Assembly (NCBI GenBank): GCA_016932115.1
Contig: JAFGDM010000200.1
Location: 1-36,099, forward strand
DNA length: 36,099 nucleotides
Source: Deltaproteobacteria bacterium
GTDB taxonomy: Bacteria > Desulfobacterota > DSM-4660 > Desulfatiglandales > HGW-15
Reading direction: 5' to 3'
In this document: piece after piece, positions 21,960 through 31,169 of the stretch
Layout: each line of letters begins with the position of its first letter
Numbering within the stretch: position 1 is the first letter of the stretch
Notes under the pieces: generated by a model
Database searches by the model: none
What the model saw: the letters and a program-made list of their open reading frames with translations, nothing else
What the model was told of the DNA's origin: nothing
Made by a program: the position numbers and the translations under genes

Positions 21960-23954
21960 ATGGAAAAAGAAGTCAACTGTACCAACTCAAGAGCTGTTCT
22001 CGATTACCTGAAGGAACATCTGGAAGGCGGGTATTCCCGACTTTTGTCGGACCTGGACCCTGAGATTGAAGCAACCGGCGATCCGGAAGGATTTTTGAGT
22101 GATCCTAACAATTGGATCTCCTGCACGGTCGCCTCGGAACTGTACCAAAGGGCCAGTGTCGCGCTTAATGATCCGACTGTAGCTTACAAGATTGCAAAAT
22201 TCGCGGTTGAGAAAAAATCCTATGGATATGCCCAAAGGATTATTGTTAAAGCGTTCGGTTCGGTCGAAAAAGCTCTCAAAAATCTACAAAAAATCAACGA
22301 CAAATGGAACCGCAACAAGCGGGTCGAAGTCGTCGAAATGGGCCACAACAGAGCAATTGTTAGACTCCACTGGAATCCTAATATGGGTGTATCCAAACAT
22401 CTTTGCCTTATGAATCAGGGCGCTTATACCTTTTTGCCTCTGATCTGGGGAGGGGATCCTCTTGATCTCCAGGAGGTGTGCTGTCAATTCGCCGGATCCC
22501 CCTACTGTGAATTTTTATTAACCTGGACTGGGAAGAGAAAACTTAGCACTGTTTTTCGGAGCTTTTTCTTTTCCAAATCCGTGCTCGTAGAAACGATTGA
22601 GGAGATGGAGTCGGACAAGAAGCTCATCGAGTCCAAGTACGAAGAGGTGAACTGTCTCAATCGTGAACTGGAGCGAAAGATCAAGCAACTCGAAGCCATC
22701 CAAGAGACAGGGAAAGCAATCCTCTCTGTTTTGGATTTGGACCAATTGCTCGCCGTCATCATGAATCTTCTCTCCAGTGTATGCCGAATCAGCCGGGCTA
22801 TCGTGATGCTTGTCAATGAATCCACCAAGCGGCTTGAATATCTTCACGGGCTCGGTTTTGATGAGGCTGTGCACCCATTGATCAAAGATTACAGCGTCCC
22901 TCTTCATAGGGTGAGCAATCTGCTTGTAAGGGTCACAAACACGGGACTTGCCGAGTATATTCCGGAAGTGCAAACTTCACCACTCAGAAAAGGCAATATC
23001 CTTCTTACGGAAGGCAAGCCCGCATCCGTGTTCGTGGTCCCCCTGATCACAAGGTCGAGGGTTATCGGGGTCATAGCAACCGATGCTACAGATGGAAATG
23101 GAGTGCCCGAAGAAACGCGGGAAACTCTCAAAATCTTTGCTCCACAAATCGCTATTGCCATTGAGAATGCTCGTTTATACAGAAACCTGAAAGAAAAAAT
23201 GGATGACCTCAAGCGTTCTCAAGCACTCCTCAGCAGGGCCGAAAAGTTTTCCTTCTTAGGAAACCTGGCGGCCAGAATCGCCCATGAGATCAAAAACCCT
23301 CTTACGGCGATCGGGACCTTTATCCAGCTATTGCCCTCCAAATATGAAGACGAAGAATTTAGAAAAGAATTCTACAACATTGCGGTGGAAGAAACCATGA
23401 GGGTGAATAACCTCATTACCGAACTCCTCGATCTTGTCAAAACCAGGGAAGCAAACTTCACCCGTGGAGAGCTTCAGGAGCTTATCAGCAAAATGGTCCT
23501 CCTTGTTTCGCCTCAGAGCAAAGCCAAGAACATCAGCGTTACGTGTGATTTTGATGAAGCGCTCGGGCCTGTCTGGATGGATTCGGAAAAGATGAAACAG
23601 ATCATACTGAATCTGCTGTCGAATGCCGTCGATTTTACCCCAAGAGGGGGAAAGATCGAGGTCAAAACACGAAAAGAATCCGGCGAGCATAAACCGGATG
23701 CGTTCTGCATTGAAATCAAAGACAGCGGTATGGGCATCCCTGATTCCGCATTGGACCGAATCTTTGAACCTTATTTTACAACAAAGCACAGGAGCAGCAT
23801 TCACAGCGGGACCGGTCTAGGCCTTTTCATTACCTACCAGCTTGTTCAGGATCACGGTGGAACGATCGAGGTCAAGAGTAAAATCAACGAGGGAACGATT
23901 TTTTCCCTAACCTTCCCGAATACTCCTGTACCTTCGAGTGAGTGGAAGGCATAG
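21960..23954 (+). CDS. Sensor histidine kinase with V4R-like N-terminal domain and GAF domain
   Basis: N-terminal region ends in CCQFAGSPYCEFLLTW (V4R-like); central GAF-like region; AARIAHEIKNPLTAI H-box, NLLSNAVDFTP, GTGLGLFITYQLV. Confidence 0.9.
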   Translation: MEKEVNCTNSRAVLDYLKEHLEGGYSRLLSDLDPEIEATGDPEGFLSDPNNWISCTVASELYQRASVALNDPTVAYKIAKFAVEKKSYGYAQRIIVKAFGSVEKALKNLQKINDKWNRNKRVEVVEMGHNRAIVRLHWNPNMGVSKHLCLMNQGAYTFLPLIWGGDPLDLQEVCCQFAGSPYCEFLLTWTGKRKLSTVFRSFFFSKSVLVETIEEMESDKKLIESKYEEVNCLNRELERKIKQLEAIQETGKAILSVLDLDQLLAVIMNLLSSVCRISRAIVMLVNESTKRLEYLHGLGFDEAVHPLIKDYSVPLHRVSNLLVRVTNTGLAEYIPEVQTSPLRKGNILLTEGKPASVFVVPLITRSRVIGVIATDATDGNGVPEETRETLKIFAPQIAIAIENARLYRNLKEKMDDLKRSQALLSRAEKFSFLGNLAARIAHEIKNPLTAIGTFIQLLPSKYEDEEFRKEFYNIAVEETMRVNNLITELLDLVKTREANFTRGELQELISKMVLLVSPQSKAKNISVTCDFDEALGPVWMDSEKMKQIILNLLSNAVDFTPRGGKIEVKTRKESGEHKPDAFCIEIKDSGMGIPDSALDRIFEPYFTTKHRSSIHSGTGLGLFITYQLVQDHGGTIEVKSKINEGTIFSLTFPNTPVPSSEWKA

Positions 23955-23961
23955 GGAGATT

Positions 23962-25113
23962 ATGAAAATCGATCAAATCAGGGTTCATCTTATTCGCCTT
24001 CCTTTTTGCCTTGATTTCTCCCATTCATGCAAGAGCGAGTCTTATTCGGATAACATTGTCGTGGAGCTCATATCGGAGGGCGGAAAGGTGACGGGATTCG
24101 GCGAAGGAGCCCCGAGAACCTATGTGACGGGGGAATCTCATGAGACCGCACCGGCGAGCATCCGGCACCTGTTGAACCCGGCCTGGTTTCCATGGGACCT
24201 TGAAGATCCTGCTGAAATATGGGCGTTTGTCGATCGCCTTCCTGATGAGAAGGAACATAACACCGCACTGTGCGCTTTAGAAACGGCCATGCTCGATGCT
24301 TTGGCGAAGACCCAACACTGTTCGGCCGGGGAATACTTTTCCTCGAAGTTCAGAACGGATGAGATTTACTATGGTGCCGTACTTCCGTTAGGAGAGAAGA
24401 AAAGGATCCGAGAATTGAGCAGCATGATACGGACTCTTGGAATCCATCGGTTAAAGGTTAAGTTGGGCGGTGATCTTGGAGAAAACCGGGGAATCCTTGA
24501 AGGGGTTCGCCAAGGATTCAACGGAGCTTGCGAGCTCAAAGCGGATGTTAATGGCGCGTGGACCTTGAAGACGGCGCTTGAGCACATTTCCCTTCTGAAA
24601 CAGCAAGGCGTTTCCATCATTGAGCAGCCAATGAAACCGGGAGATCCCGATCTGGCGGAATTCTCCGTTCAAGCACGGCGCTTCGGGTTGAAACTCATGG
24701 CTGATGAATCGGTCTGTTCTATGGGGGAAACATTGCAAATGCTTGTGGAGAGCTCCTACGACATCGTGAACGTGCGTCTGTCGAAATGCGGCGGTTTCCG
24801 GAGATCCCTGAAGATTGTCGAATTGTTGAGATCCCATAAGAAGGCCTTTCAAATAGCTTGTCAGCTTGGTGAGTCAGGGCTTCTTTCTGCGGCGGGCAGG
24901 ATGCTCAGCCTACTCTGCAAGGATGCCCTGTACCACGACGGTTCTTATGATCAATACCTCCTGAAGGAGAACATTACGAAGGAGGATGTATCTTTTGGGT
25001 ATGGAGGTAGGGCAGGGCCTCTTGGAGGCGTCGGTTTGGGGGTGACAGTGGACCCATTAAGTTTGGAGCGTCTGAAAGCTTCACCTGACGTCTTTTCAGT
25101 GTCAAGACCCTAG
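23962..25113 (+). CDS. Enolase-superfamily enzyme (mandelate racemase/muconate lactonizing type, MLE-like)
   Basis: HRLKVKLGG (KxK), ELKADVNGAW, SIIEQPM, LMADESVCS, VNVRLSKCGG. Start at MKIDQIRVHLI (23962), overlapping or abutting the kinase end. Confidence 0.85.
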   Translation: MKIDQIRVHLIRLPFCLDFSHSCKSESYSDNIVVELISEGGKVTGFGEGAPRTYVTGESHETAPASIRHLLNPAWFPWDLEDPAEIWAFVDRLPDEKEHNTALCALETAMLDALAKTQHCSAGEYFSSKFRTDEIYYGAVLPLGEKKRIRELSSMIRTLGIHRLKVKLGGDLGENRGILEGVRQGFNGACELKADVNGAWTLKTALEHISLLKQQGVSIIEQPMKPGDPDLAEFSVQARRFGLKLMADESVCSMGETLQMLVESSYDIVNVRLSKCGGFRRSLKIVELLRSHKKAFQIACQLGESGLLSAAGRMLSLLCKDALYHDGSYDQYLLKENITKEDVSFGYGGRAGPLGGVGLGVTVDPLSLERLKASPDVFSVSRP

Positions 25114-25134
25114 CACCGTGTCTCAAACGTTTTC

Positions 25135-25200
25135 CAGTTTTAAGAGAGACCCCCATGCTCGGGGCCGACAACGACGCACTTTAAAAAGCCGAAATGTTAC
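25135..25200 (+). repeat. Interspersed repeat R1, copy C (diverged 3' half)
   Basis: CAGTTTTAAGAGAGACCCCCATGCTCGGGGCCGACAACGACGCACTTTAAAAAGCCGAAATGTTAC. Confidence 0.85.
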
Positions 25201-25228
25201 TAAAACCAACTGCTTCTGAGGGCATGGG

Positions 25229-26434
25229 ATGTCTAGAGCCTGGGCTGTTTTCATACTTGCTTCACTGACCTTTTTCCTATCACAATTCTACCGGGCTGCA
25301 AACGCGGTCATTTCACCTCAGCTTGTTGCGGATCTCTCTTTGGATACCGAAGGGTTGGGACTTCTCTCCGCTTCATTTTTTTATGCTTTTGCCGTCACAC
25401 AGATTCCCATCACCCTGCTCCTTGACCGGGTGGGCGCGAGGAAAATGATGTCCGCCTTAATGCTCGTGGGGATCGCAGGAGCGATGATTTTTTCAATGGC
25501 AAAGGACCTCAATGTGGGCATTGTGGGGCGCATCCTTATGGGAGCAGGGATGGCGTGTAATCTCATGGGGACACTCAAATTGTTGACCCTTTGGTTCGGC
25601 CCGCTACGTTTTGCCACCCTCTCGGGCATTGTGTTCGCGATAGGCTCCATGGGCAACATGGCTGCCACCTCACCTTACGTCCTGGTGGTGGAGCGCATGG
25701 GTTGGCGTCTGAGTTTTAAGGCGATCGCAATCTTGAACCTGCTGATCCTGATGGTTTTCTTCCGGGTTGTGCAGGAAAAACCGGTTTCAGCGCCTCGCAA
25801 AGGGGAAGGAATCGGTTCAGATCTTCGTTTGTTGCTCAGGCGAAAGAATTTTTGGATCATCTCGGCGGCAACAATGGTAAACTATGGAGTATTTGCCGCC
25901 TTCCAAACCCTTTGGGCCGGGCCCTTTCTCATTGAAGCCATAGGATTATCGCCTCTATACGCAGGGAACCTGATTTTTCTCATCAATCTCGCCTCGATTG
26001 TCGGGAGTCCAATATGGGGCTACCTCTCGGATCGCCTTAAAACGCGGAAATGGATTATTTTCGGAGGCCAGTTGATGCTGGCTCTAGTTACCTTCATGAT
26101 GGTCGGGGTGAGGCCACGAACGGGGGTCGGGGTGTTGGCGATGCTTTTCTTCGGTTTTGGCTTTTTCAGGGTGACCGGTTCTTTAATGTACGCGCAGATC
26201 AAGGAAAGTATGCCCGTTCGCATGGCGGGAACGGCTATGACGGGGATCAACTTTTTCACCATGCTGGGACCTGCGATTTTTTTGCAGGGATTAGGCACAT
26301 TGATGCAGACTTATTACCCGGCTGCATCAAGGGGACAGGAAGCTTTTGCCGTCGCTTTTTTCCTATGTGCGGCTCTTATTGCAGGGATATCGATTGTGTA
26401 CTTATTTACGGATGATACTATATCGGTGAAATGA
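25229..26434 (+). CDS. MFS transporter
   Basis: About 12 hydrophobic segments; LLLDRVGARKMMSALMLVGIAGAMIFSMA and LSDRLKTRKWI MFS loop signatures. Confidence 0.88.
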   Translation: MSRAWAVFILASLTFFLSQFYRAANAVISPQLVADLSLDTEGLGLLSASFFYAFAVTQIPITLLLDRVGARKMMSALMLVGIAGAMIFSMAKDLNVGIVGRILMGAGMACNLMGTLKLLTLWFGPLRFATLSGIVFAIGSMGNMAATSPYVLVVERMGWRLSFKAIAILNLLILMVFFRVVQEKPVSAPRKGEGIGSDLRLLLRRKNFWIISAATMVNYGVFAAFQTLWAGPFLIEAIGLSPLYAGNLIFLINLASIVGSPIWGYLSDRLKTRKWIIFGGQLMLALVTFMMVGVRPRTGVGVLAMLFFGFGFFRVTGSLMYAQIKESMPVRMAGTAMTGINFFTMLGPAIFLQGLGTLMQTYYPAASRGQEAFAVAFFLCAALIAGISIVYLFTDDTISVK

Positions 26435-26488
26435 TTTTGCACTGGATAACGAGTAAAAGCTACCAAGATTGTCGCTTCACGCATAGGC

Positions 26489-28375
26489 TCATTTAAGGCG
26501 TTTATTCGCCCCCTTTGTTTTGTACTGGAGGTAGTAGACTCCGAGGAGAAGGATAAGTCCGATGCCGTTGGCTGCGGCGTAGGGAAGGAAAAGCCCCAGC
26601 GACGCCAGCACTAGAAGGATTCCCTCGACGAGACTATTGCGCTTGACCAAGTAGCCGACCACCACGGCGGAAAGCGCAAGAAGCCCCAAAGTCGTACTCA
26701 GCATCGCCAAGATAATATCCGGCAATGGTCCGTTCAGGAGAAGGGGCCGGTAGGCCATGACGATGGGAATGATGTAGATCCCTAGCGCGGCTTTGCAACT
26801 GGAAAACCCGGTTTTCATGGGTGTTGCTCCGGCCACCCCGGCGGCTGCAAAAGCGGCAAGGGCAACCGGAGGGGTTACATTCGAGGTCTGGCTGTACCAA
26901 AACACGATCATGTGGGCTGTAATGAGCCAGACTCCCAGTTCCATTAGAGCCGGACCTGCAAGAATTACCAGCACGATGTAGGAAGCCGTGACGGGAAGCC
27001 CCATGCCCAAAAACAATGAAGCAATGCCCACCATGAGGATGGCAACGAGCTTCACCCCGCCTGCAACGGCAACCACCATGCTCGAGAATTTCAGGCCAAG
27101 GCCTGTCAGCGTCACCATGCCGACAATGATTCCTGCCGCTGCGCAAGCGGTAGAGACCATAACTGCATTCTCCGCCCCCTTCTCCAGCAGCTTGATCATC
27201 TGTCTTAAACCTATTCTGGTTGCTTTCCGTATAAGGGAAACCGCTACTACTGACAGAACGCCTGCAAAACCAACCATCATGGGACTGAAATTTTCAAGGA
27301 GGAAGTAAACGAGAACGGCGATGGGAAGGAGAAACTGATACCCCTCTTTGATCACTGTGATGAGTTTGGGGATCTGAGCGGCCTCAAGAGGCACCATCCC
27401 TGCTTTTTTTGCTGTAAAGTGTACGAAACAATAGGTGGCGAAGTAGTACATGATCGCGGGGAGAGCGGCGATTCTAATGATCTCCAGGTACGATGTGTTG
27501 GTAAACTCCGCCATCAAAAAAGCTCCCGCACCCATAATGGGCGGCATGAGCTGTCCCCCGGTAGAGGCAGCCGCCTCTATACCACCGGCTTCATGAGGCC
27601 GGTAGCCTGTTTTTTTCATCATGGGAATGGTAAAAGAACCTGTTGTGACCACGTTGGCGATGGCGCTTCCGGAGACGGAACCCATAAACCCGCTGGCGAT
27701 AACGGCTGTTTTCGCAGGCCCACCGACCATACGGCCCGTGCATGCGAAGGCCAGTCGAGTGAAGAAGTTTCCTCCTCCTGTGCCCTCCAGGAGGGATCCA
27801 AAAAGGACAAAGACAAACACGAAGGTAGCGGCAACGCCGAGGGGAAGTCCGAAAATTCCCTCCGTGGTCAAATACAATTGTCCGACAATGCGGTGCACAT
27901 TGTACCCCTTGTGCCCCAGAATGCCCGGCAGGTAAGGCCCTGTCAAAGCATAAAGGACAAACACCACACAGATGGACGCCATAAACCCGCCGATGACCCT
28001 GCGGGCTGCCTCGATGACTAGAAGGATGGCTGCAATTCCAAGAACGACATCGGTGTAGGTCCACTCTCCCTGTCGCCAAATGATGTCATCAAAAAACACC
28101 AGAATGTAAAGAATGACGACAAAGCTGAGAGCGGCGAGACAGAAATCGAGTGTCAGATATTTGTCCCAACTATCCTTGGAAGCCTTCTTTGAGAAAGGGT
28201 AGTAGAGAAAGACCATGGCCAGTATCAGCATGATATGAATGCCTCGCTGGAACATGGCTGTCAGCGCCCCGATCCCCGCGGTGTAAAGTTGGAAAAGGGA
28301 GAGCCCGACCGCTATGACAAGTGCGACGTAAGAAAGGGTTCCTCTCAGTTTTCTTGTTTTTCCTCCCTCAGCCAT
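26489..28375 (-). CDS. TRAP transporter fused permease (TAXI-associated)
   Basis: ~630 aa polytopic protein with SGSAIANVVTTGSFTIPMMKKTGY and GGIEAAASTGGQLMPPIMGAGAFLMAEF. Confidence 0.92.
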   Translation of the reverse strand: MAEGGKTRKLRGTLSYVALVIAVGLSLFQLYTAGIGALTAMFQRGIHIMLILAMVFLYYPFSKKASKDSWDKYLTLDFCLAALSFVVILYILVFFDDIIWRQGEWTYTDVVLGIAAILLVIEAARRVIGGFMASICVVFVLYALTGPYLPGILGHKGYNVHRIVGQLYLTTEGIFGLPLGVAATFVFVFVLFGSLLEGTGGGNFFTRLAFACTGRMVGGPAKTAVIASGFMGSVSGSAIANVVTTGSFTIPMMKKTGYRPHEAGGIEAAASTGGQLMPPIMGAGAFLMAEFTNTSYLEIIRIAALPAIMYYFATYCFVHFTAKKAGMVPLEAAQIPKLITVIKEGYQFLLPIAVLVYFLLENFSPMMVGFAGVLSVVAVSLIRKATRIGLRQMIKLLEKGAENAVMVSTACAAAGIIVGMVTLTGLGLKFSSMVVAVAGGVKLVAILMVGIASLFLGMGLPVTASYIVLVILAGPALMELGVWLITAHMIVFWYSQTSNVTPPVALAAFAAAGVAGATPMKTGFSSCKAALGIYIIPIVMAYRPLLLNGPLPDIILAMLSTTLGLLALSAVVVGYLVKRNSLVEGILLVLASLGLFLPYAAANGIGLILLLGVYYLQYKTKGANKRLK

Positions 28376-28871
28376 GATGATCTCCACCTCCCCTTCTCAT
28401 GATTTGCCGGATCAGGGCGTCCATTTCCCTCTTCACTACCACGAGCCTGCCTGCAAGCGTCTTGGACAGATTGAGCGTCGTATTTCCGATACGCAAGGTG
28501 TGATCGACTCCTTGGGTTCCGACACGAAGAAGAAAGCGCCCCAGGGGTTTTTCTATATCCTTGATTTTGATCCACTCGCCTTCATCTACGACCCGCCCGT
28601 GACCCTCCCAGTGCCCCATTCCTGCACCGAATTTCCGGAAATAGGTTTCATGCAGGACGATTCCATGTCTCCAGTGGAGGCTGAAGATCTCGCACACCGG
28701 GGTGAGGTCCACTGAGTGAATGTAGCAGATCTCAAACTGTTCGCCCCAGTTTAGAGGAAAAGCAGCGATTTTCTTCCCCCCCTTGGCGTCCTCTATCACA
28801 AGCTGAGGCTTAGGGAACATGAGGAGGGCGATCAACCCTAATCCCAAAGCGACAAGAATTGCCCTCCTCAT
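28368..28871 (-). CDS. DUF1850-type protein associated with TAXI-TRAP
   Basis: CYIHSVDLTPVCEIFSLHWRHGIVLHETYFRKFGAGMG pattern; lies between SBP and permease. Confidence 0.8.
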   Translation of the reverse strand: MRRAILVALGLGLIALLMFPKPQLVIEDAKGGKKIAAFPLNWGEQFEICYIHSVDLTPVCEIFSLHWRHGIVLHETYFRKFGAGMGHWEGHGRVVDEGEWIKIKDIEKPLGRFLLRVGTQGVDHTLRIGNTTLNLSKTLAGRLVVVKREMDALIRQIMRRGGGDHHG

Positions 28872-28884
28872 AAAGCCTTCAATT

Positions 28885-29877
28885 CTACTTTTTCGGTATC
28901 AGACGATCAGGTACGGTGAGCCCCAGCTCACGGTAGTACTTTATGGCTCCCGGATGAAGAGGGATCGGTGACGCCACCAGCGCATTCTCCGGAGTGGTAT
29001 ACTTGGCAAAGGGGTGAATCATCTGGAGATAATCCTGATGGTCAAAGACCGCCTTCACAAGCTTGTAGACCAAATCCTCGGGCACACTGGCATTGCACAG
29101 AACGGTGTTCCACACCGAAGGGTTATGGACCGCATAATCCACTCCCTTATATGTATTGGGCGGCAAGACAAAGGGAGAATAAAAGGGATAGGTGTCGCAT
29201 ATCTTCTTGATATCAGCTTCGCTGAAAGAGATGAGGGCAATTTCCCTGGTAGTGGCAAGATCCATAATGGATGACGTGGGGGCTGCCACATCCCATATTC
29301 CCACATCAATGGTCTTGTCTTTGAGGGCATTGGCGTTTTCAGTAAAGGAGAGCCGGTGGACCTTGAAGTCGTCATAAGATATCCCGAGTGCCTTGAAGAC
29401 CAAGTTTGTCTTGAACTCGGTCCCGCTGGCCGGAGCGCCTACGGAGACGTGCTTGCCTTTGATATCATAGATCGTTTTGATTCCCGATCCCTTCAAGGCC
29501 ACCACATGGTAGTGGTGGGGATACATCTGAAACATACCCAAAACCTTTTGGGGCTTCCCCTCAAATCGTCCCTCGGCAAAATAGGCCTGGTAAGCAGCGT
29601 CGTTCATGACTTCACCCGTAAGGCTTTCACCCCTATTGACGAGGCGGATGTTTTCAACCGACGCTCCTGTGACCTCCGCCACGGCCTGTACGCCGGGAAC
29701 GTGCCTGCTCCAAATCTCAGCGAGGCCGCCGCCATAGGGATAATAAACCCCGCCCGTCCCTCCGGCCGCGATGGATATATAGGTCGTTTTGGCTGCTGAA
29801 GGGGCAACTAGAAACATCAGCCCAAGCAGAGTAACGGAAACGGTCACAAAGAAACCCTCGATTAATTTGCCTTTCAT
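28885..29877 (-). CDS. TAXI family TRAP transporter solute-binding subunit
   Basis: YISIAAGGTGGVYYPYGGGLAEIWSRHVPGVQAVAEVTGASVENIRLVNRGE is characteristic. Confidence 0.95.
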   Translation of the reverse strand: MKGKLIEGFFVTVSVTLLGLMFLVAPSAAKTTYISIAAGGTGGVYYPYGGGLAEIWSRHVPGVQAVAEVTGASVENIRLVNRGESLTGEVMNDAAYQAYFAEGRFEGKPQKVLGMFQMYPHHYHVVALKGSGIKTIYDIKGKHVSVGAPASGTEFKTNLVFKALGISYDDFKVHRLSFTENANALKDKTIDVGIWDVAAPTSSIMDLATTREIALISFSEADIKKICDTYPFYSPFVLPPNTYKGVDYAVHNPSVWNTVLCNASVPEDLVYKLVKAVFDHQDYLQMIHPFAKYTTPENALVASPIPLHPGAIKYYRELGLTVPDRLIPKK

Positions 29878-29925
29878 AATCCTTGTGCCTCCTTTTCTTA
29901 TTTGTTTAGGGTCTATGGAAGAAAT

Positions 29926-30360
29926 CTACTCAAAACTCACCGTCTCTACCACGACGAGGACGTTGGTCAAGGGTTTGTCATAATTAACAGGGTAGGTGGC
30001 TTTAACTTCCTTGCCCGGTGCCAGTGCCGGAGGAGTGCCCTTCAATGGAAGTAAGCCTCCTCCCGAGACTCCCTGGTCGGGCAGTAGCACCCGCACCCTG
30101 TAGCGCTGTGGTTTGTCCGTCGGGTTTTTCAAGGCAATATCAAAATGCCAGACCTCCCGATTTTGCCATCCCGCGTATTTGGCGAGGCGCGCCGTAAGGG
30201 ATTCGATATCCGCTTCTTTAACTACCTCATAGATGATTTTGCCGGAAGGGACATTGACCGGGCCTGACGGCTTGTACGTGGCACAGCCAACAAACAGACC
30301 CAATGAAATGATCCCCACCAGTCCGCAGAATGCCGTTGATTTTACAATGGCTCTCCTCAT
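29926..30360 (-). CDS. Putative lipoprotein of unknown function
   Basis: MRRAIVKSTAFCGLVGIISLGLFVGCATYKPSG lipobox; the ORF track start 30411 is upstream. Confidence 0.7.
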   Translation of the reverse strand: MRRAIVKSTAFCGLVGIISLGLFVGCATYKPSGPVNVPSGKIIYEVVKEADIESLTARLAKYAGWQNREVWHFDIALKNPTDKPQRYRVRVLLPDQGVSGGGLLPLKGTPPALAPGKEVKATYPVNYDKPLTNVLVVVETVSFE

Positions 30361-30654
30361 AACGCTTCCTCCTTTGTCGTGAATGAGTGTGGTGTTGTCT
30401 GTACCGCGCACGCTCTAAGAAAAATCATCTGCGCTTCACCTCTTTTCTTTACATAAGTCGGAGGATCTCTTGTTCTTAAGCGGAGAATGAGATGCTGGTG
30501 ATCGCATCGTTCACAGAGGATGCTAAACTTTCGGCAGCCCCGTTTTTCCACGACCATTAGCACCCTCCATCAAGGACTTTTGAAACAATCAGGTTTTTTG
30601 ACGAAATTTCCCAGAGGCTTCCATGAAAAGATTTTTGGCTTCCTCATCGGTATG

Positions 30655-30740
30655 GATTCCTTGTGCGGCTCACTAGTAGTTCGCCTCCGCGGATTCCTCC
30701 CTCCAGCATTTTCAGAATCATTTTCAGAAAGTCTATATAA
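30655..30740 (-). repeat. Interspersed repeat R2, copy c
   Basis: rc: ATATAGACTTTCTGAAAATGATTCTGAAAATGCTGGAGGGAGGAATCCGCGGAGGCGAACTACTAGTGAGCCGCACAAGGAATCC aligns with copy b. Confidence 0.8.
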
Positions 30741-30787
30741 ATGATTTTTTCAATCATTTTCACTGTCCAGAGGGTGAACTTGAATTG

Positions 30788-31020
30788 CAGGGGGGGCATG
30801 GTGACGGTTTTCTAAATCCATGGAATCGCTTTCGCATCAAGCTCAGGCTTACGCTGAACGTTTCAGGGGTACCGCCACGATAACGGACCGGCCATCTCTA
30901 TATGGTCGCTCTGTTGATTCCCAATGCCTGTCTGACCTCGTTAGGGCTTTGGCCGTCTTGAACACCGGAGACCCCACTTTATTGCAGTTCGGCCAGCGTG
31001 GGATGAATTAATGTTCTTTC
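30788..31020 (-). pseudogene. Decayed N-terminus of an IS630-family-like transposase
   Basis: Minus-strand translation ERTLIHPTLAELQ*SGVSGVQDGQSPNEVRQALGINRATI*RWPVRYRGGTPETFSVSLSLMRKRFHGFRKPSP: IS630-type HTH pattern (VQDGxSPxxVxxALGINRxTIxRWxxRYRxGG) with two in-frame stops. Confidence 0.65.
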
Positions 31021-31105
31021 AACCGTCGTTTTTTAAAGAACGCTAATATAGTCTCCCACTTCCGATTATGTCAAGGCAATTATAAGATTGCCCGCAAGAG
31101 CTTCC

Positions 31106-31134
31106 TTGACATGCAAAGCAGAGTCTTTTAAACT
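31106..31134 (+). promoter_or_regulatory. Candidate sigma70 promoter for the second TAXI-TRAP locus
   Basis: TTGACA (31106-31111), 17-bp spacer, TAAACT (31129-31134). Confidence 0.55.
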
Positions 31135-31169
31135 CCTTTTTTAAAAAATGGTGAAAGGAGGGATTCAAA

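Noticed and set aside
30520-30744. 74-aa plus-strand ORF
   Set aside because: Its C-terminal half is translated repeat R2 (RLRGFLPPAFSESFSESLYK); not a real gene.
30820-31011. 63-aa plus-strand ORF MESLSHQAQAYAERF...
   Set aside because: Antisense to the IS630-like transposase relic, whose minus-strand translation is far more protein-like.
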